Source: Acidobacteriota bacterium (GTDB taxonomy: Bacteria > Acidobacteriota > Polarisedimenticolia > J045). Taken from it: a stretch of DNA of 64,000 bases. The position numbers and the translations under genes are program-made. Positions 7,477-17,932 of this stretch are shown here, piece after piece. A model generated the notes under the pieces. That model worked only from the letters and a program-made list of their open reading frames with translations, ran no database searches and was not told the DNA's origin. The stretch spans positions 163,782 to 227,781 of the forward strand of contig JAUZRX010000017.1 of assembly GCA_030949985.1 (NCBI GenBank). Direction: 5' to 3'. Each line of letters starts with the position of its first letter. Position 1 is the first letter of the stretch.

Positions 7477-9561
7477 ATGCTGCTCAAACCGCTGGAAAAG
7501 GTCCGCAATATCGGGATCATCGCGCATATCGACGCGGGGAAGACGACGACGACCGAGCGTTTTCTCTACTATGCCGGACTGACCCACAAGATCGGCGAGG
7601 TGCACCACGGGGAAGCCACGATGGACTTCCGCGCGGACGAGCGGGAGCGGGGCATCACCATTTCTTCCGCCGCGACTTCCTTCCTGTGGAACGATCATCA
7701 GATCAACCTGATCGACACGCCCGGTCACGTGGATTTCACCGCGGAGGTGGAGCGCAGTCTGCGGGTGCTCGACGGCGCGGTGGTGATTTTCTCGGGCGTC
7801 GAGGGGGTCGAGCCCCAGAGCGAGACGGTCTGGCGCCAGGCCGACACCTACGGCGTGCCCCGAATCGCCTTCGTCAACAAGATGGACCGGGTCGGTGCGG
7901 ACCATGAACGGGTGCTGGAGCAGATTCAGCAGGTGCTCGGAGCCCATGCGCGCTTCGTCAATCTGCCCCGGGGTGTCGAGGGCGACCTCGACGGTGTCGT
8001 CGACCTGCTGGAGATGAGCTGGCTGGTCTTCGACGCCAAGACCCGCGGCCGCGAACTGGAATCGAGGGCGATTCCCGAGTCGATGGTGGAGCCGGCCCGG
8101 GCCGCCCGGGAGAGCCTGGTTGAAGCGGTGGCGGAGGTGGTCGATTCCCTGGCCGACAAGTACCTCGGCGAGGAGGAAATCACCAACGCCGAACTCAAGG
8201 CGGCGATTCGGCAGGCGACCCTGGCCGGGGATTTCGTGCCGGTGCTCTGTGGGGCCTCGCTCAAGGACCTGGGCATCCGGCCCATCCTCGACGCGGTCTG
8301 TGACTACTTGCCCTCGCCCTGCCAGCGCCCTCCCGCCCGGGGCGTGGATCCTGCCACCGGGGAACCCGCCGAAAGGGCTCCATCGCTGGACGAGCCGTTT
8401 TCGGCACTGGTCTTCAAGGTCGTCGCCGACCCGAACAAGGACCTGTTCTGGCTGCGCGTCTACTCCGGTTCGCTGAGTACCGAACAACGGGCCTACAACC
8501 CCCGCAGCGGTGCGCGGCTGCGCCTGCGGCGACTGCTGCGGCTCCATGCCGACAAGCAGGAGGCCGTCGAGCAGGTGGCCTGCGGTGACATCGTCGCCGC
8601 GGTGGGTCTCAAAGACGTGGTCACCGGCGACACTCTCTGCGATCCCGAGGCGCCGATCAGTTACGAGGAAATTCACTTCCCCGAAACCGTCGTCTCGGTG
8701 GCCGTGGAGGCCCGCACCTCGGCCGATCGGGACCGCCTGATCGAACTGGTCGAACGTCTGAAGCGGGAGGATCCGACCTTCCGTTCCCACGTGGACGAGG
8801 AGACGGGCCAACTGATCCTCTCGGGCATGGGCGAACTGCACCTCGAGGTGATTCGCAATCGCATGGAACGCGATTTTCGCGTGGCCGCTCGCTTCGGCCG
8901 GCCGCGTGTGTCGTTCCGGGAGACGGTGGCCGAGCCGGTCTGCGGCGAGGGGGTGTTCGACAACCGCATCGGGGAGACCCAGGTCTACGCGAGGGCGGAG
9001 TTGCAGGTCGAACCTCGTCAGCGCCCTCCCGGTGATCGCACCCTGGTTCCCGTGGAGGTGGATCTCGGCTCGGCGACGTTGGGCATGAGCCCGAGCCAGG
9101 TCCACGAACTCGAGCAGACCTTGCTCAGCGGTTGCGGGGCCGGCGGCGCCTTCGGCTACCCGGTGGTGGACGTGCGGGTGCGCCTGACCCGCCTCGAAGT
9201 GGGCGAGGCCGCCGACCCCGGCGTCCCGGCCGGCGCCGCGGTTTCCATGGCCCTGCGCCATGCCTTCCAGTCTTCGCGGATGGTGGTGCTCGAGCCCATC
9301 ATGCGGCTCGAGGTCCGGGTGCCGGAGGATTTCCTGGGAGCCGTGGTCAAGGACCTCGGTTCGCGACGGGCGGAGATCCGCGAGACGGCCATTCAGGGCA
9401 CCCTGACCGTTGTTCGGGGTTTCGTGCCCCTGGCCGAAATGTTCGGCTACTCGACCCACGTCCGGAGCCTGACCCAGGGGCGTGGCAGCTTCTCTCTCGA
9501 GCCCTTCGACTACCGGCCGGTGCCCGAAAACATCGTCGAGCGGGACCACAACCTTTTCTAG
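7477..9561 (+). CDS. fusA: Elongation factor G paralog (EF-G2-like GTPase)
   Basis: Translational GTPase of 694 residues, full length for EF-G, which drives tRNA-mRNA translocation or ribosome recycling. The G domain has [12 protein letters not shown] (P-loop), ERGITI (switch I), DTPGHVDF (switch II) and NKMD. Domains II to V follow, including [10 protein letters not shown] and a C-terminal [11 protein letters not shown] region. Switch I reads [13 protein letters not shown] rather than the canonical MDWMEQEQERGIT, which fits the second EF-G clade. It stands alone rather than in a str operon with S12, S7 and EF-Tu, so the housekeeping copy is probably elsewhere. The ATG at 7477 has a weak ribosome site, and the upstream leader contains a terminator, so expression may be conditional. 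Confidence 0.88.
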   Translation: MLLKPLEKVRNIGIIAHIDAGKTTTTERFLYYAGLTHKIGEVHHGEATMDFRADERERGITISSAATSFLWNDHQINLIDTPGHVDFTAEVERSLRVLDGAVVIFSGVEGVEPQSETVWRQADTYGVPRIAFVNKMDRVGADHERVLEQIQQVLGAHARFVNLPRGVEGDLDGVVDLLEMSWLVFDAKTRGRELESRAIPESMVEPARAARESLVEAVAEVVDSLADKYLGEEEITNAELKAAIRQATLAGDFVPVLCGASLKDLGIRPILDAVCDYLPSPCQRPPARGVDPATGEPAERAPSLDEPFSALVFKVVADPNKDLFWLRVYSGSLSTEQRAYNPRSGARLRLRRLLRLHADKQEAVEQVACGDIVAAVGLKDVVTGDTLCDPEAPISYEEIHFPETVVSVAVEARTSADRDRLIELVERLKREDPTFRSHVDEETGQLILSGMGELHLEVIRNRMERDFRVAARFGRPRVSFRETVAEPVCGEGVFDNRIGETQVYARAELQVEPRQRPPGDRTLVPVEVDLGSATLGMSPSQVHELEQTLLSGCGAGGAFGYPVVDVRVRLTRLEVGEAADPGVPAGAAVSMALRHAFQSSRMVVLEPIMRLEVRVPEDFLGAVVKDLGSRRAEIRETAIQGTLTVVRGFVPLAEMFGYSTHVRSLTQGRGSFSLEPFDYRPVPENIVERDHNLF

Positions 9562-9663
9562 TCGAGGGGCCCGGCAGGGGGTGCCGGGGATCTGGCGACC
9601 GGCCGAGGGCCGTGGCAGACTCCGCAGCGAGCCATCAACCACCGACAAGGGGAGAATGGATCC

Positions 9664-12084
<2,421 letters not shown>

Positions 12085-12105
12085 CCGGTTGCCGTCGATT
12101 CGCCC

Positions 12106-12137
12106 TTGACCCTGTACCTGGGTACAGGCCGTATCCT
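12106..12137 (+). promoter_or_regulatory. MerR-type promoter/operator
   Basis: TTGACC (12106-12111) and TATCCT (12132-12137) are separated by 20 bases, longer than the optimal 17. The spacer contains the dyad CCTGTACC-TG-GGTACAGG (12111-12128). An over-long spacer over a GTAC-N4-GTAC dyad is the hallmark of MerR-family operators, where the metal-bound regulator untwists DNA. It reads directly into the regulator and the genes behind it, so the operon should be autoregulated. Confidence 0.8.
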
Positions 12138-12157
12138 CATGCCAGAGGAGGCGAGCG

Positions 12158-12583
12158 ATGGAACCGACCCGTCCAACCTGGCTGCGCGTGGGCGAGGTGG
12201 CCCGCCGCGCGGGCGTGCATCTCCAGACCCTGCGCTACTACGAGCGGCGAGGCCTGCTTCCCGCTCCGCCCCGCACCGAGGCAGGCTACCGGGCCTACCC
12301 GCCCGGCGCGGTGGACCGGGTGCGCCTGATCAAACGGGCCCAGGGACTCGGATTCACCCTCCAGGAGATCGGCGAGTTGCTCGCCCTGCGGGCGGCGCCA
12401 GGTGCCTGTTGCGCTGACGTCCGCCGGCGAGCCGAAGCCAAGTTGCAGGTCATCGACGAGAAGATCCGTACCCTCGAGGCGATGCGCTCAGCCCTCGGTG
12501 GCTTGATCGCCGCGTGCGCCGACCAGGAGGGGCCGGCCAGCGAGTGCCCGATCCTGGATGCCATGGAGCCTGAACGGTCGTGA
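12158..12583 (+). CDS. MerR-family metal-responsive regulator
   Basis: Dimeric DNA-binding regulator of 141 residues. The N-terminal winged helix reads VGEVARRAGVHLQTLRYYERRGLL, shown here only as a motif region at residues 11-34; a dimerisation helix follows. The metal-site cysteines are Cys84/Cys85, Cys120 and Cys130. The 35-residue spacing from Cys85 to Cys120 matches Hg-type MerR and ZntR. The 10-residue step to Cys130 is closer to ZntR. The metal is therefore Hg(II) or a soft divalent ion such as Zn, Cd or Pb; the MerC-like gene behind it favours Hg. Start ATG follows AGAGGAGG. Its stop overlaps the GTG of the next gene (GTGA). Confidence 0.88.
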   Translation: MEPTRPTWLRVGEVARRAGVHLQTLRYYERRGLLPAPPRTEAGYRAYPPGAVDRVRLIKRAQGLGFTLQEIGELLALRAAPGACCADVRRRAEAKLQVIDEKIRTLEAMRSALGGLIAACADQEGPASECPILDAMEPERS

Positions 12584-13336
12584 AGGTGGAACTTATCTAC
12601 GACGTGGACTGTCCCCATGCGGACGCCGCTCGGGCCGCCTTGCGCCAGGCCCTCGATCGGGTCGGTCGGTCGCCTCGCTGGGTGGAGTGGGACAGGAAGG
12701 ATCCCAAGGCCCCTGCTCGTCCGGGGCTACGGTTCGCCGACAGTGCTCGTTGATGGCCGGGACGTGGACGGCGTTGCGGCGCAGGCGCCGGTCGATGGCT
12801 GCCGGATCTATTTCGGGAGTTCCGACCTGGGCGGCGTGCCGCCCGTAGAACGGATCGTGGCGACTCTGCTGGCGGAGAGGGAAGGAGTCCCGCGAGCCGA
12901 TGGCTGGCGGAACGGGTGGGGAATTCCCGTGGCGGCCCTGGCCTCGTTGCCCGCCCTGCTGCCCGTGGGCATCTGCCCCGCCTGCTGGCCGGCCTACGCC
13001 GGGCTGCTCAGTGCTTTCGGCATGGGCTTCCTGCTCGAGTCGAGATACCTGCTGCCGTTGATGGTGACCTTCTTCGGCCTGGCTCTGGCAGCCCTCGCCT
13101 ACCGGGCTTCCAGCCGCCGGGGCTTCGGCCCCCTGATCGCCGGCGCGGCTGCCGTGGGCTGGACATTGGTGTTCAAATTCGCCATTCCCGTTCCGCTGGC
13201 GGCCTACGCCGGTCTTGGCGGCCTGGTCGCGGCATCTGCCTGGAATTCCTGGCCCAAGAAGGCGGTCGCTGCCGGCAACTGTCCCCACTGCGTGTCCACG
13301 GTTTCAGATCCCCCATCGAAAGGCGTCGAACCTTGA
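12580..13336 (+). pseudogene. Frameshifted thioredoxin-like/MerC-like membrane protein gene
   Basis: The frame from GTG 12580 encodes a thioredoxin-like start (VKVELIYDVDCPHADAA, then WVEWDRKDPKAP) and stops at 12753 after 57 codons. The natural continuation (LLVRGYGSPTVLVDGRDV, then CRIYFG) lies in the next frame, so reading must shift by +1 between about 12700 and 12716. The continuing frame runs to 13336 and encodes about four membrane helices with GICPACWPAYAGLL, a MerC-like metal-uptake signature, and a tail with GNCPHC. An intact version would be a redox/metal-handling membrane protein of about 250 residues. Either a real mutation, a sequencing error or, least likely, recoding explains this. 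It overlaps the regulator gene and the next gene by four bases each. Confidence 0.75.
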
Positions 13337-13599
13337 GCGAAAAACGGAGAATCGAGATTTTCAGCGCCGGGTGCCAGGCCTGCGATCAGGCTGTGGACCG
13401 GGTTCGGCGCCTGGCTTGCCCTTCCTGCGAGGTCGACGTGCTGAACATGCGCGACCCCTTGGTCGCTGCGCGGGCGGCCCGGCTCGGGGTCCGCAGCGTT
13501 CCCGCGGTCGTCGTGGACGGCAAGCTGGCCGATGACTGTTCGGGGCGCGGTCCCGACGAGGCTTCCCTGCGCGCCGCCGGGGTGGGGCAACCCCGCTGA
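13333..13599 (+). CDS. Small thioredoxin/glutaredoxin-like protein of metal operon
   Basis: An 88-residue thioredoxin-fold protein. It has two cysteine pairs, CQAC at about residues 14-17 and CPSC near 29-32, then VRSVPAVVVDGK, which provides the cis-Pro region of the fold. Similar small proteins accompany MerR-type operons and probably pass or reduce metal-thiol adducts; this is inference. The TTG start at 13333 overlaps the previous stop codon (TTGA), and GAAAGG lies upstream. It is the last gene of the operon and is followed by a bidirectional terminator. Confidence 0.75.
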   Translation: MSEKRRIEIFSAGCQACDQAVDRVRRLACPSCEVDVLNMRDPLVAARAARLGVRSVPAVVVDGKLADDCSGRGPDEASLRAAGVGQPR

Positions 13600-13616
13600 G
13601 CGGTTCCGAAAAACAA

Positions 13617-13646
13617 TCGCCCGGCGCGGTCGTGTGCGCCGGGCGA
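13617..13646. terminator. Bidirectional terminator between convergent genes
   Basis: An 11-pair perfect stem, TCGCCCGGCGC (13617-13627) with 13636-13646, and an eight-base loop. On the minus strand it is followed by TTGTTTTT, a good U tract for the secreted-protein gene. On the plus strand it follows the metal operon, where the T-richness is weaker. Confidence 0.8.
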
Positions 13647-13681
13647 AGCCCTCTTCCGGGGCCTGAGGTTGGAGGGGGCTG

Positions 13682-14374
13682 TTATTCGAAGGGGCTGCCG
13701 CCCTGATCCTTGGCCGAGTCGTCGTCGTCGTCAGCCACCACGGCGAGGGCAGCCAGACCGCCGGCGGCGAGCACGGGGATCAGCCAACTGGCCGTTCCAG
13801 CCGCCACGGCCGCCGTGGAAACACCCGTTCCGGCCGCCGCGGCGCCACCGGCCGCCGCCTTGCCGGAGGCGATGGCGGCCAGGGCCGACTTGCGCGGAAT
13901 CCCCTCGATGATTCGGGAGACGCCGTCGGGAACCCGGTCGAGTCCGGGAATCCTGCGATCGGGCTCGGCGGACCACCACTCGGTGTCTTCCGGCTGCGGC
14001 GAGCCGAGAAGCATTGACATTTCGACTTTCTCACCGGCGGGAGCGTTGATCACCCGGTTGGCCAGGTAGAGCCCATCGGGCGTTTCCACGGCCAGATCGT
14101 AGTAGCCGTAGGGCAGTCCGGTGAGCTGGTACTCTCCCGTGGCTGTGGATGGGGCCGAGGAAAAGACCTGCTTGGTGTCCAGGTGAACCGCGTAGACGCG
14201 AGCGCCCAATACCGGTTCCTGGGTCTCGCCGGAGAAGACCACTCCCCGGATGACTACGTTACCCGCAGGGCCCGCGGCCATGGAGACCGTGACCTGGGGA
14301 CCCAAGGCCAAGCCAACCATCACCACCCCTGCTACGATGCGCCGCACCATATCCCACTTCAGCTGCCTATGCAT
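13682..14374 (-). CDS. Secreted carboxypeptidase-regulatory-like protein with C-terminal membrane anchor (paralog 1)
   Basis: A 230-residue exported protein. A signal peptide covers about residues 1-34. A beta-sandwich domain of the carboxypeptidase-regulatory/SpaA-like type follows (GVVFSGETQEPVLGARVY, then TATGEYQLTGLPYGYYDL). After a linker there is an Ala/Gly-rich hydrophobic helix (about residues 180-212), an acidic ADDDDD run and the tail GGSPFE. This matches the architecture of the proteins at 14580-15206 and 22593-23135. The function is unknown; a periplasmic or surface accessory of the polysaccharide locus is plausible. It ends 36 bases before a terminator with a U tract on this strand. 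Confidence 0.7.
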   Translation of the reverse strand: MHRQLKWDMVRRIVAGVVMVGLALGPQVTVSMAAGPAGNVVIRGVVFSGETQEPVLGARVYAVHLDTKQVFSSAPSTATGEYQLTGLPYGYYDLAVETPDGLYLANRVINAPAGEKVEMSMLLGSPQPEDTEWWSAEPDRRIPGLDRVPDGVSRIIEGIPRKSALAAIASGKAAAGGAAAAGTGVSTAAVAAGTASWLIPVLAAGGLAALAVVADDDDDSAKDQGGSPFE

Positions 14375-14459
14375 CCCATCTCCTCATGGCCGCCTGGTCC
14401 TCTCACCACCGCAGCCAACACGGGAAGCCCCCGTGACGCACCTCTCACGTCGAAGCCTA

Positions 14460-14488
14460 AAACTAATGCATAAAAACCACGGGATCAA
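14460..14488 (-). promoter_or_regulatory. Possible promoter for secreted paralog 1
   Basis: On the minus strand TTGATC (14483-14488) and TAGTTT (14460-14465) are separated by 17 bases in an AT-rich patch about 90 bases ahead of the start at 14374. The match is moderate. The gap from the upstream paralog (205 bases) makes a separate promoter likely. Confidence 0.35.
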
Positions 14489-14579
14489 GTGGGGAAAATC
14501 GATGCCGCCCGCACTGTTTTGATTTATATCGGTCTTTCCTTTCAGTCGGCCGGCATTTCATGGCGTAAAGGCTTGTTTT

Positions 14580-15206
14580 TCAGAAACTTGAGGGGCTGAC
14601 GACATTCTCGCTCGAATCGGACAGGGCGATCAGCCCGGCGACGAAGAGCGTACCGCCGCCGATCAAAACGGCCACCCCGCGACCTGTTCGAAACCACGCC
14701 CAGCCGCTGGGGCCGATTTTCTCCCTGAGGTGCGCGACCCCCGCGGAGGTCTTGTCGAGCAGCGGGGCCGGCCGGTCGGGCCCCAGTCCCAGGCTCCGAT
14801 CCTCGGGGAGGAAGCCGCCGAGGTCGAAGGTGACCTCGATCTTTTCCTCGGGGGGGATCAGCAGGATGCGGTTGGAGGGGTAGCCGCGGCCACCGACTTC
14901 GAAGGCCACCCGGTAATAGCCGTGGCCGAGATTCTCGAAACGGAACGTGCCGCTGGCATCGGTGGTGGTTTCGAGGAGGGTCTCGCCCAGCATCGGAGAA
15001 AGCCGGACCCGCGCTCCGCCGACAGGCTGGCCCTGCTCGTCGAGAAGGACTCCGCTCAACCGCGCCTTGCCCGCCGGGGCGGTCGTCCCGGGTCGGTCGC
15101 CGGCGGCTCCTTCTTCCGCGGCGGTGGGGCCGATGGCGGGCAGGAGGAGCAGGCCGATGGCGAGTACCGCGGCGGCCGGAGATCGGAAGGGGCGGAGGGA
15201 TTTCAT
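14580..15206 (-). CDS. Secreted carboxypeptidase-regulatory-like protein with C-terminal membrane anchor (paralog 2)
   Basis: A 208-residue exported protein from the ATG at 15206, chosen over an upstream in-frame ATG because GGGAG precedes it and the signal peptide begins there (AVLAIGLLLLPAIGPTAAE). The beta-sandwich domain has GVLLDEQGQPVGGARVRL and TDASGTFRFENLGHGYYRV. A linker, a hydrophobic helix (VAVLIGGGTLFVAGLIAL) and the short tail SENVVSPSSF follow. The layout is the same as in the other two small secreted proteins near the polysaccharide operon, although direct sequence identity looks low. It lies 126 bases downstream of the polymerase gene on the same strand and may be part of its transcript. 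Function unknown. Confidence 0.7.
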   Translation of the reverse strand: MKSLRPFRSPAAAVLAIGLLLLPAIGPTAAEEGAAGDRPGTTAPAGKARLSGVLLDEQGQPVGGARVRLSPMLGETLLETTTDASGTFRFENLGHGYYRVAFEVGGRGYPSNRILLIPPEEKIEVTFDLGGFLPEDRSLGLGPDRPAPLLDKTSAGVAHLREKIGPSGWAWFRTGRGVAVLIGGGTLFVAGLIALSDSSENVVSPSSF

Positions 15207-15332
15207 CGCTGGACTCCCGCAATCGCTTTCGCGCATCCGTTGGCTGTTCGGCAAACCGCCAGAGCTGCCGAGGGCCGTCATCCTACACCCGAAGGAAGGC
15301 CGCTCCCAAAACGGCGGGGCCCGGGACCGGGC

Positions 15333-17900
15333 TCATGGCCGCCTGGGGAAGGGATCGTTGCCCTGCTGGAGCTGCTGGAGCCACCTGGCGTAGACCGGGT
15401 GGGAAGGGTCGAGCCGGACGGCCCGCTTGACCTGCCTGAGAGCCTGCTCGAAGCGCCCCTCGCGAAAGTAGGCTTCGGCCAGCTGAGCCCGAATGCGGGC
15501 TTCCCGACGGGGATCCTGGATCGGCGGGCGCTGGTCGAGCACGGTGCGGGCGGTCCGGATCACCCGCTTCCAGTTGCGGGTGGCGAACGCCAGGTTCAGC
15601 CGGAGCTGGTTCTTCTGGGCCGAGGAGGGCAACTCGGCGAGGACGCCGGCGGCCTCCTCCCACCTGCGTTCCTGAATGTAGGCGTGGGCTCTCCAGAGCT
15701 GGACCCGCTCGATCTGGTACGCCTCGCCCCGGGCCCGGGCGAGGGACAGGCAGCCATCGAGAAAGGGCAGGGGGGAGACTTCGTGGGCCAGCCAGAGCAC
15801 GTTGCGCACACGGTTGCCGATCGAGCAGCTCTGCTCGTCGGCCTGGATGTCGACGGGAACGACTTTCCGGGCCGTCTCCAGGTCGCGCCGATTGAGCAGA
15901 TGGTCGATCAGGGCCTGCTGGAGCAGGGGCTCGGCCTCAAGCGCTTGGGCCAGGCCCAGCGCGGGCAGGCCGGCTCGCAGCAGGGTGGCGATCACGCTGC
16001 GGGCGCGGGCCGGTGACCGGCGGGCGGCGGCCAGGGCGTCTTCGATGGCCAGGTCCACGTCCCCGGTAGCCAGGGCGATGCGCATCAGCCGCTGGCGGAT
16101 GTCGGAGTTCCAGGGATTGAGTCGCCGGGCCCGGGCGCAGAGGGCGGCGACCTGGTCCCGGGCTTCGGGAGCGATCACCGTGCCCTGCAGGCCGTGGGTG
16201 ATTCCGGCCACGGTCATCCGGGCCTGGGAGGCCGGCAGGTAGGCCGACAGGAGGCGCAATCCCTGGGCCCGGGACTCCAACTCGAGGGCGCGGCAGAGGG
16301 CTTCCGGCCGCTCCCGATCGGCCTGCCAGGCGTTCCATGCCCCGTTGGCCGCCTGGTGATAGGCGTCCGGGTGCCGGGGCCAGGGAAGCCGGGTTTCCAG
16401 GCCCGGCCAGAGAACGATGCTGTGCAGCATGGCCGGCACCGCCGCCACCACCGCCGCCGCCGCCACGACCAGTGCGGGCCAGCGCCGGCCGCCGGAGGCG
16501 GGGCCCTTCGCGGTCGACGCGGGGTCCGCCGGGAGGGTGGCCCCCGCCAGCAGCGCGAAGAGGACCGCGTTGGACGGAATCTGGAAGCCGAAGTCCACCA
16601 GCTCGTGGAGCAGGGCCGCCAGCAGAGCCAGCAGCAGGGGAATCCGTTTCAGCCCGCGGCCGGCCCTGAAGCCTCGCAGCAGTCCGCGCAGGCCCATGAG
16701 CACCGGTGCCAGGGCCAGCGCCAGGCCCAGCAGGCCGGCTTCGATCAGGAGCTGGAGGTAGTCGTTGTGGGCGTAGTTGTAGCGGCCGAGGATCTCGGGG
16801 GGGCGGCGGGTGGCGAAGACCCATTCGAAGCTGCCTCCCCCGGTGCCGAACAGGGGGAATTCCCGCAGCAGGGAGAGGCTGGTCCGGGCCACGGCGCCCC
16901 GCCCCTGGGCCGAGGTCCACTCCATCGGCAGGTCGCCGACTCGCTCCATCAGCGCGGGGCCCACCAGCAGCAACGTGGGCACGGCCACCATCGCCAGCAT
17001 GGCCGCCATCGCGGTGCGTGTCGCCGCCCGGCCTCGGAGCAGCAGGGGCAGGCTCGGAAGCAGCACCAGCAGGGCACCGCCCAGCCCGCCCCGGGACTTG
17101 CTGGCCAGAATGCCGGCCAGTTGCAGGGCCACCACCAGCATCAGGGCCACGCGAATCGCGGTTTCCCGCTCGGCCCACAGGCGGCCCCGGTCCTCGTCCC
17201 GGCGGCCGGCGAGGAGGGTCAGCGAGCAGCCCAGGCCCAGGTAGAGCATCTGGGCGAAGTGGTTGCGGTTGACCAGTGTTCCCGTCGCGCAGTCCAGGTA
17301 GGCCGTCTTGGTCGCCCAGAGGATGCGGTCACTCAGGCCCAGCCACTGGTTGATACCGTAGGCCGCTTCCCCCGCCGTGAAGATCGCCACGACCACCAGC
17401 AGCAGGCTTCGCTGGCCGGGCGATCCGGCGAAAAAAGTGCGGGTGGCGAGAAAGACGACGGTGGCCGCGGCGACGTGGAAGAAGAACTGTCGCGCTGCGA
17501 CGGGGTCGAGGGCGAAGGTAAGCCACTGCCCGGGGGCGTCGTCCAGGAGGGCCGGGGGTGCGCAGCCCACCAGGGCACCGGGCCAGAAACGTTCCGTCCA
17601 GGCGGCGGTGGCGGGGGAAAGCCAGCGCACCAGGGAGCCGGGCAGGGGCAGGCTCTGCACCAGCAGCCAGGCGGGAAGGGCGGCGCCGGCCATCGTCCAG
17701 CCCGGGCCGGGCCGGCGCCGGGGCTCGGCGACGATCAGCAGGAGCCCTCCCAGGGCCAGGAAAAGGCCGGCAACCAGGTGGTAGAGGGAGTAGCGGTCGG
17801 CCCCCAGGGGAAGCCGGGTGCCGCCGAAGAGGAAGGCCGTCGCCAGGACGGCTCCCGCCAGCAGCCAGGCCAGGCTCTTTTCCGTCGGGGTCGAGGCCAT
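15333..17900 (-). CDS. O-antigen polymerase/ligase-like membrane protein with TPR-like tail
   Basis: An 855-residue inner-membrane protein. The N-terminal ~500 residues contain about ten or more hydrophobic segments. The O-antigen polymerase signature lies near residues 330-400 (SLLREFPLFGTGGGSFEW, then NYAHNDYLQLLIEAGLLGL). The remaining ~350 residues are soluble helical repeats of TPR type (for example AQLAEAYFREGRFEQALRQ near the end). By family it polymerises or ligates undecaprenyl-linked sugar repeats on the periplasmic side. It starts at ATG after GAGAAGG, 32 bases behind the tyrosine-kinase gene, and fits a Wzy-type role in exopolysaccharide synthesis. Assignment as polymerase rather than ligase is inference from the operon. 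Confidence 0.82.
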   Translation of the reverse strand: MASTPTEKSLAWLLAGAVLATAFLFGGTRLPLGADRYSLYHLVAGLFLALGGLLLIVAEPRRRPGPGWTMAGAALPAWLLVQSLPLPGSLVRWLSPATAAWTERFWPGALVGCAPPALLDDAPGQWLTFALDPVAARQFFFHVAAATVVFLATRTFFAGSPGQRSLLLVVVAIFTAGEAAYGINQWLGLSDRILWATKTAYLDCATGTLVNRNHFAQMLYLGLGCSLTLLAGRRDEDRGRLWAERETAIRVALMLVVALQLAGILASKSRGGLGGALLVLLPSLPLLLRGRAATRTAMAAMLAMVAVPTLLLVGPALMERVGDLPMEWTSAQGRGAVARTSLSLLREFPLFGTGGGSFEWVFATRRPPEILGRYNYAHNDYLQLLIEAGLLGLALALAPVLMGLRGLLRGFRAGRGLKRIPLLLALLAALLHELVDFGFQIPSNAVLFALLAGATLPADPASTAKGPASGGRRWPALVVAAAAVVAAVPAMLHSIVLWPGLETRLPWPRHPDAYHQAANGAWNAWQADRERPEALCRALELESRAQGLRLLSAYLPASQARMTVAGITHGLQGTVIAPEARDQVAALCARARRLNPWNSDIRQRLMRIALATGDVDLAIEDALAAARRSPARARSVIATLLRAGLPALGLAQALEAEPLLQQALIDHLLNRRDLETARKVVPVDIQADEQSCSIGNRVRNVLWLAHEVSPLPFLDGCLSLARARGEAYQIERVQLWRAHAYIQERRWEEAAGVLAELPSSAQKNQLRLNLAFATRNWKRVIRTARTVLDQRPPIQDPRREARIRAQLAEAYFREGRFEQALRQVKRAVRLDPSHPVYARWLQQLQQGNDPFPRRP

Positions 17901-17932
17901 GCCTTCTCAGCCGTGGGTCGGCGTGGGGCGGC

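Noticed and set aside
6919..7477. Short plus-strand open frames between the MopB-like gene and the EF-G paralog
   Set aside because: No ribosome sites, skewed composition, and they overlap the structured RNA and terminator; treated as non-coding.
9570..9588. Hairpin after the EF-G paralog as a terminator
   Set aside because: Seven-pair stem but no T run; lon could still be reached by readthrough.
12558..12848. Third-frame open reading across the frameshift region of the metal operon
   Set aside because: Its translation matches nothing, while the other two frames together give one coherent protein.
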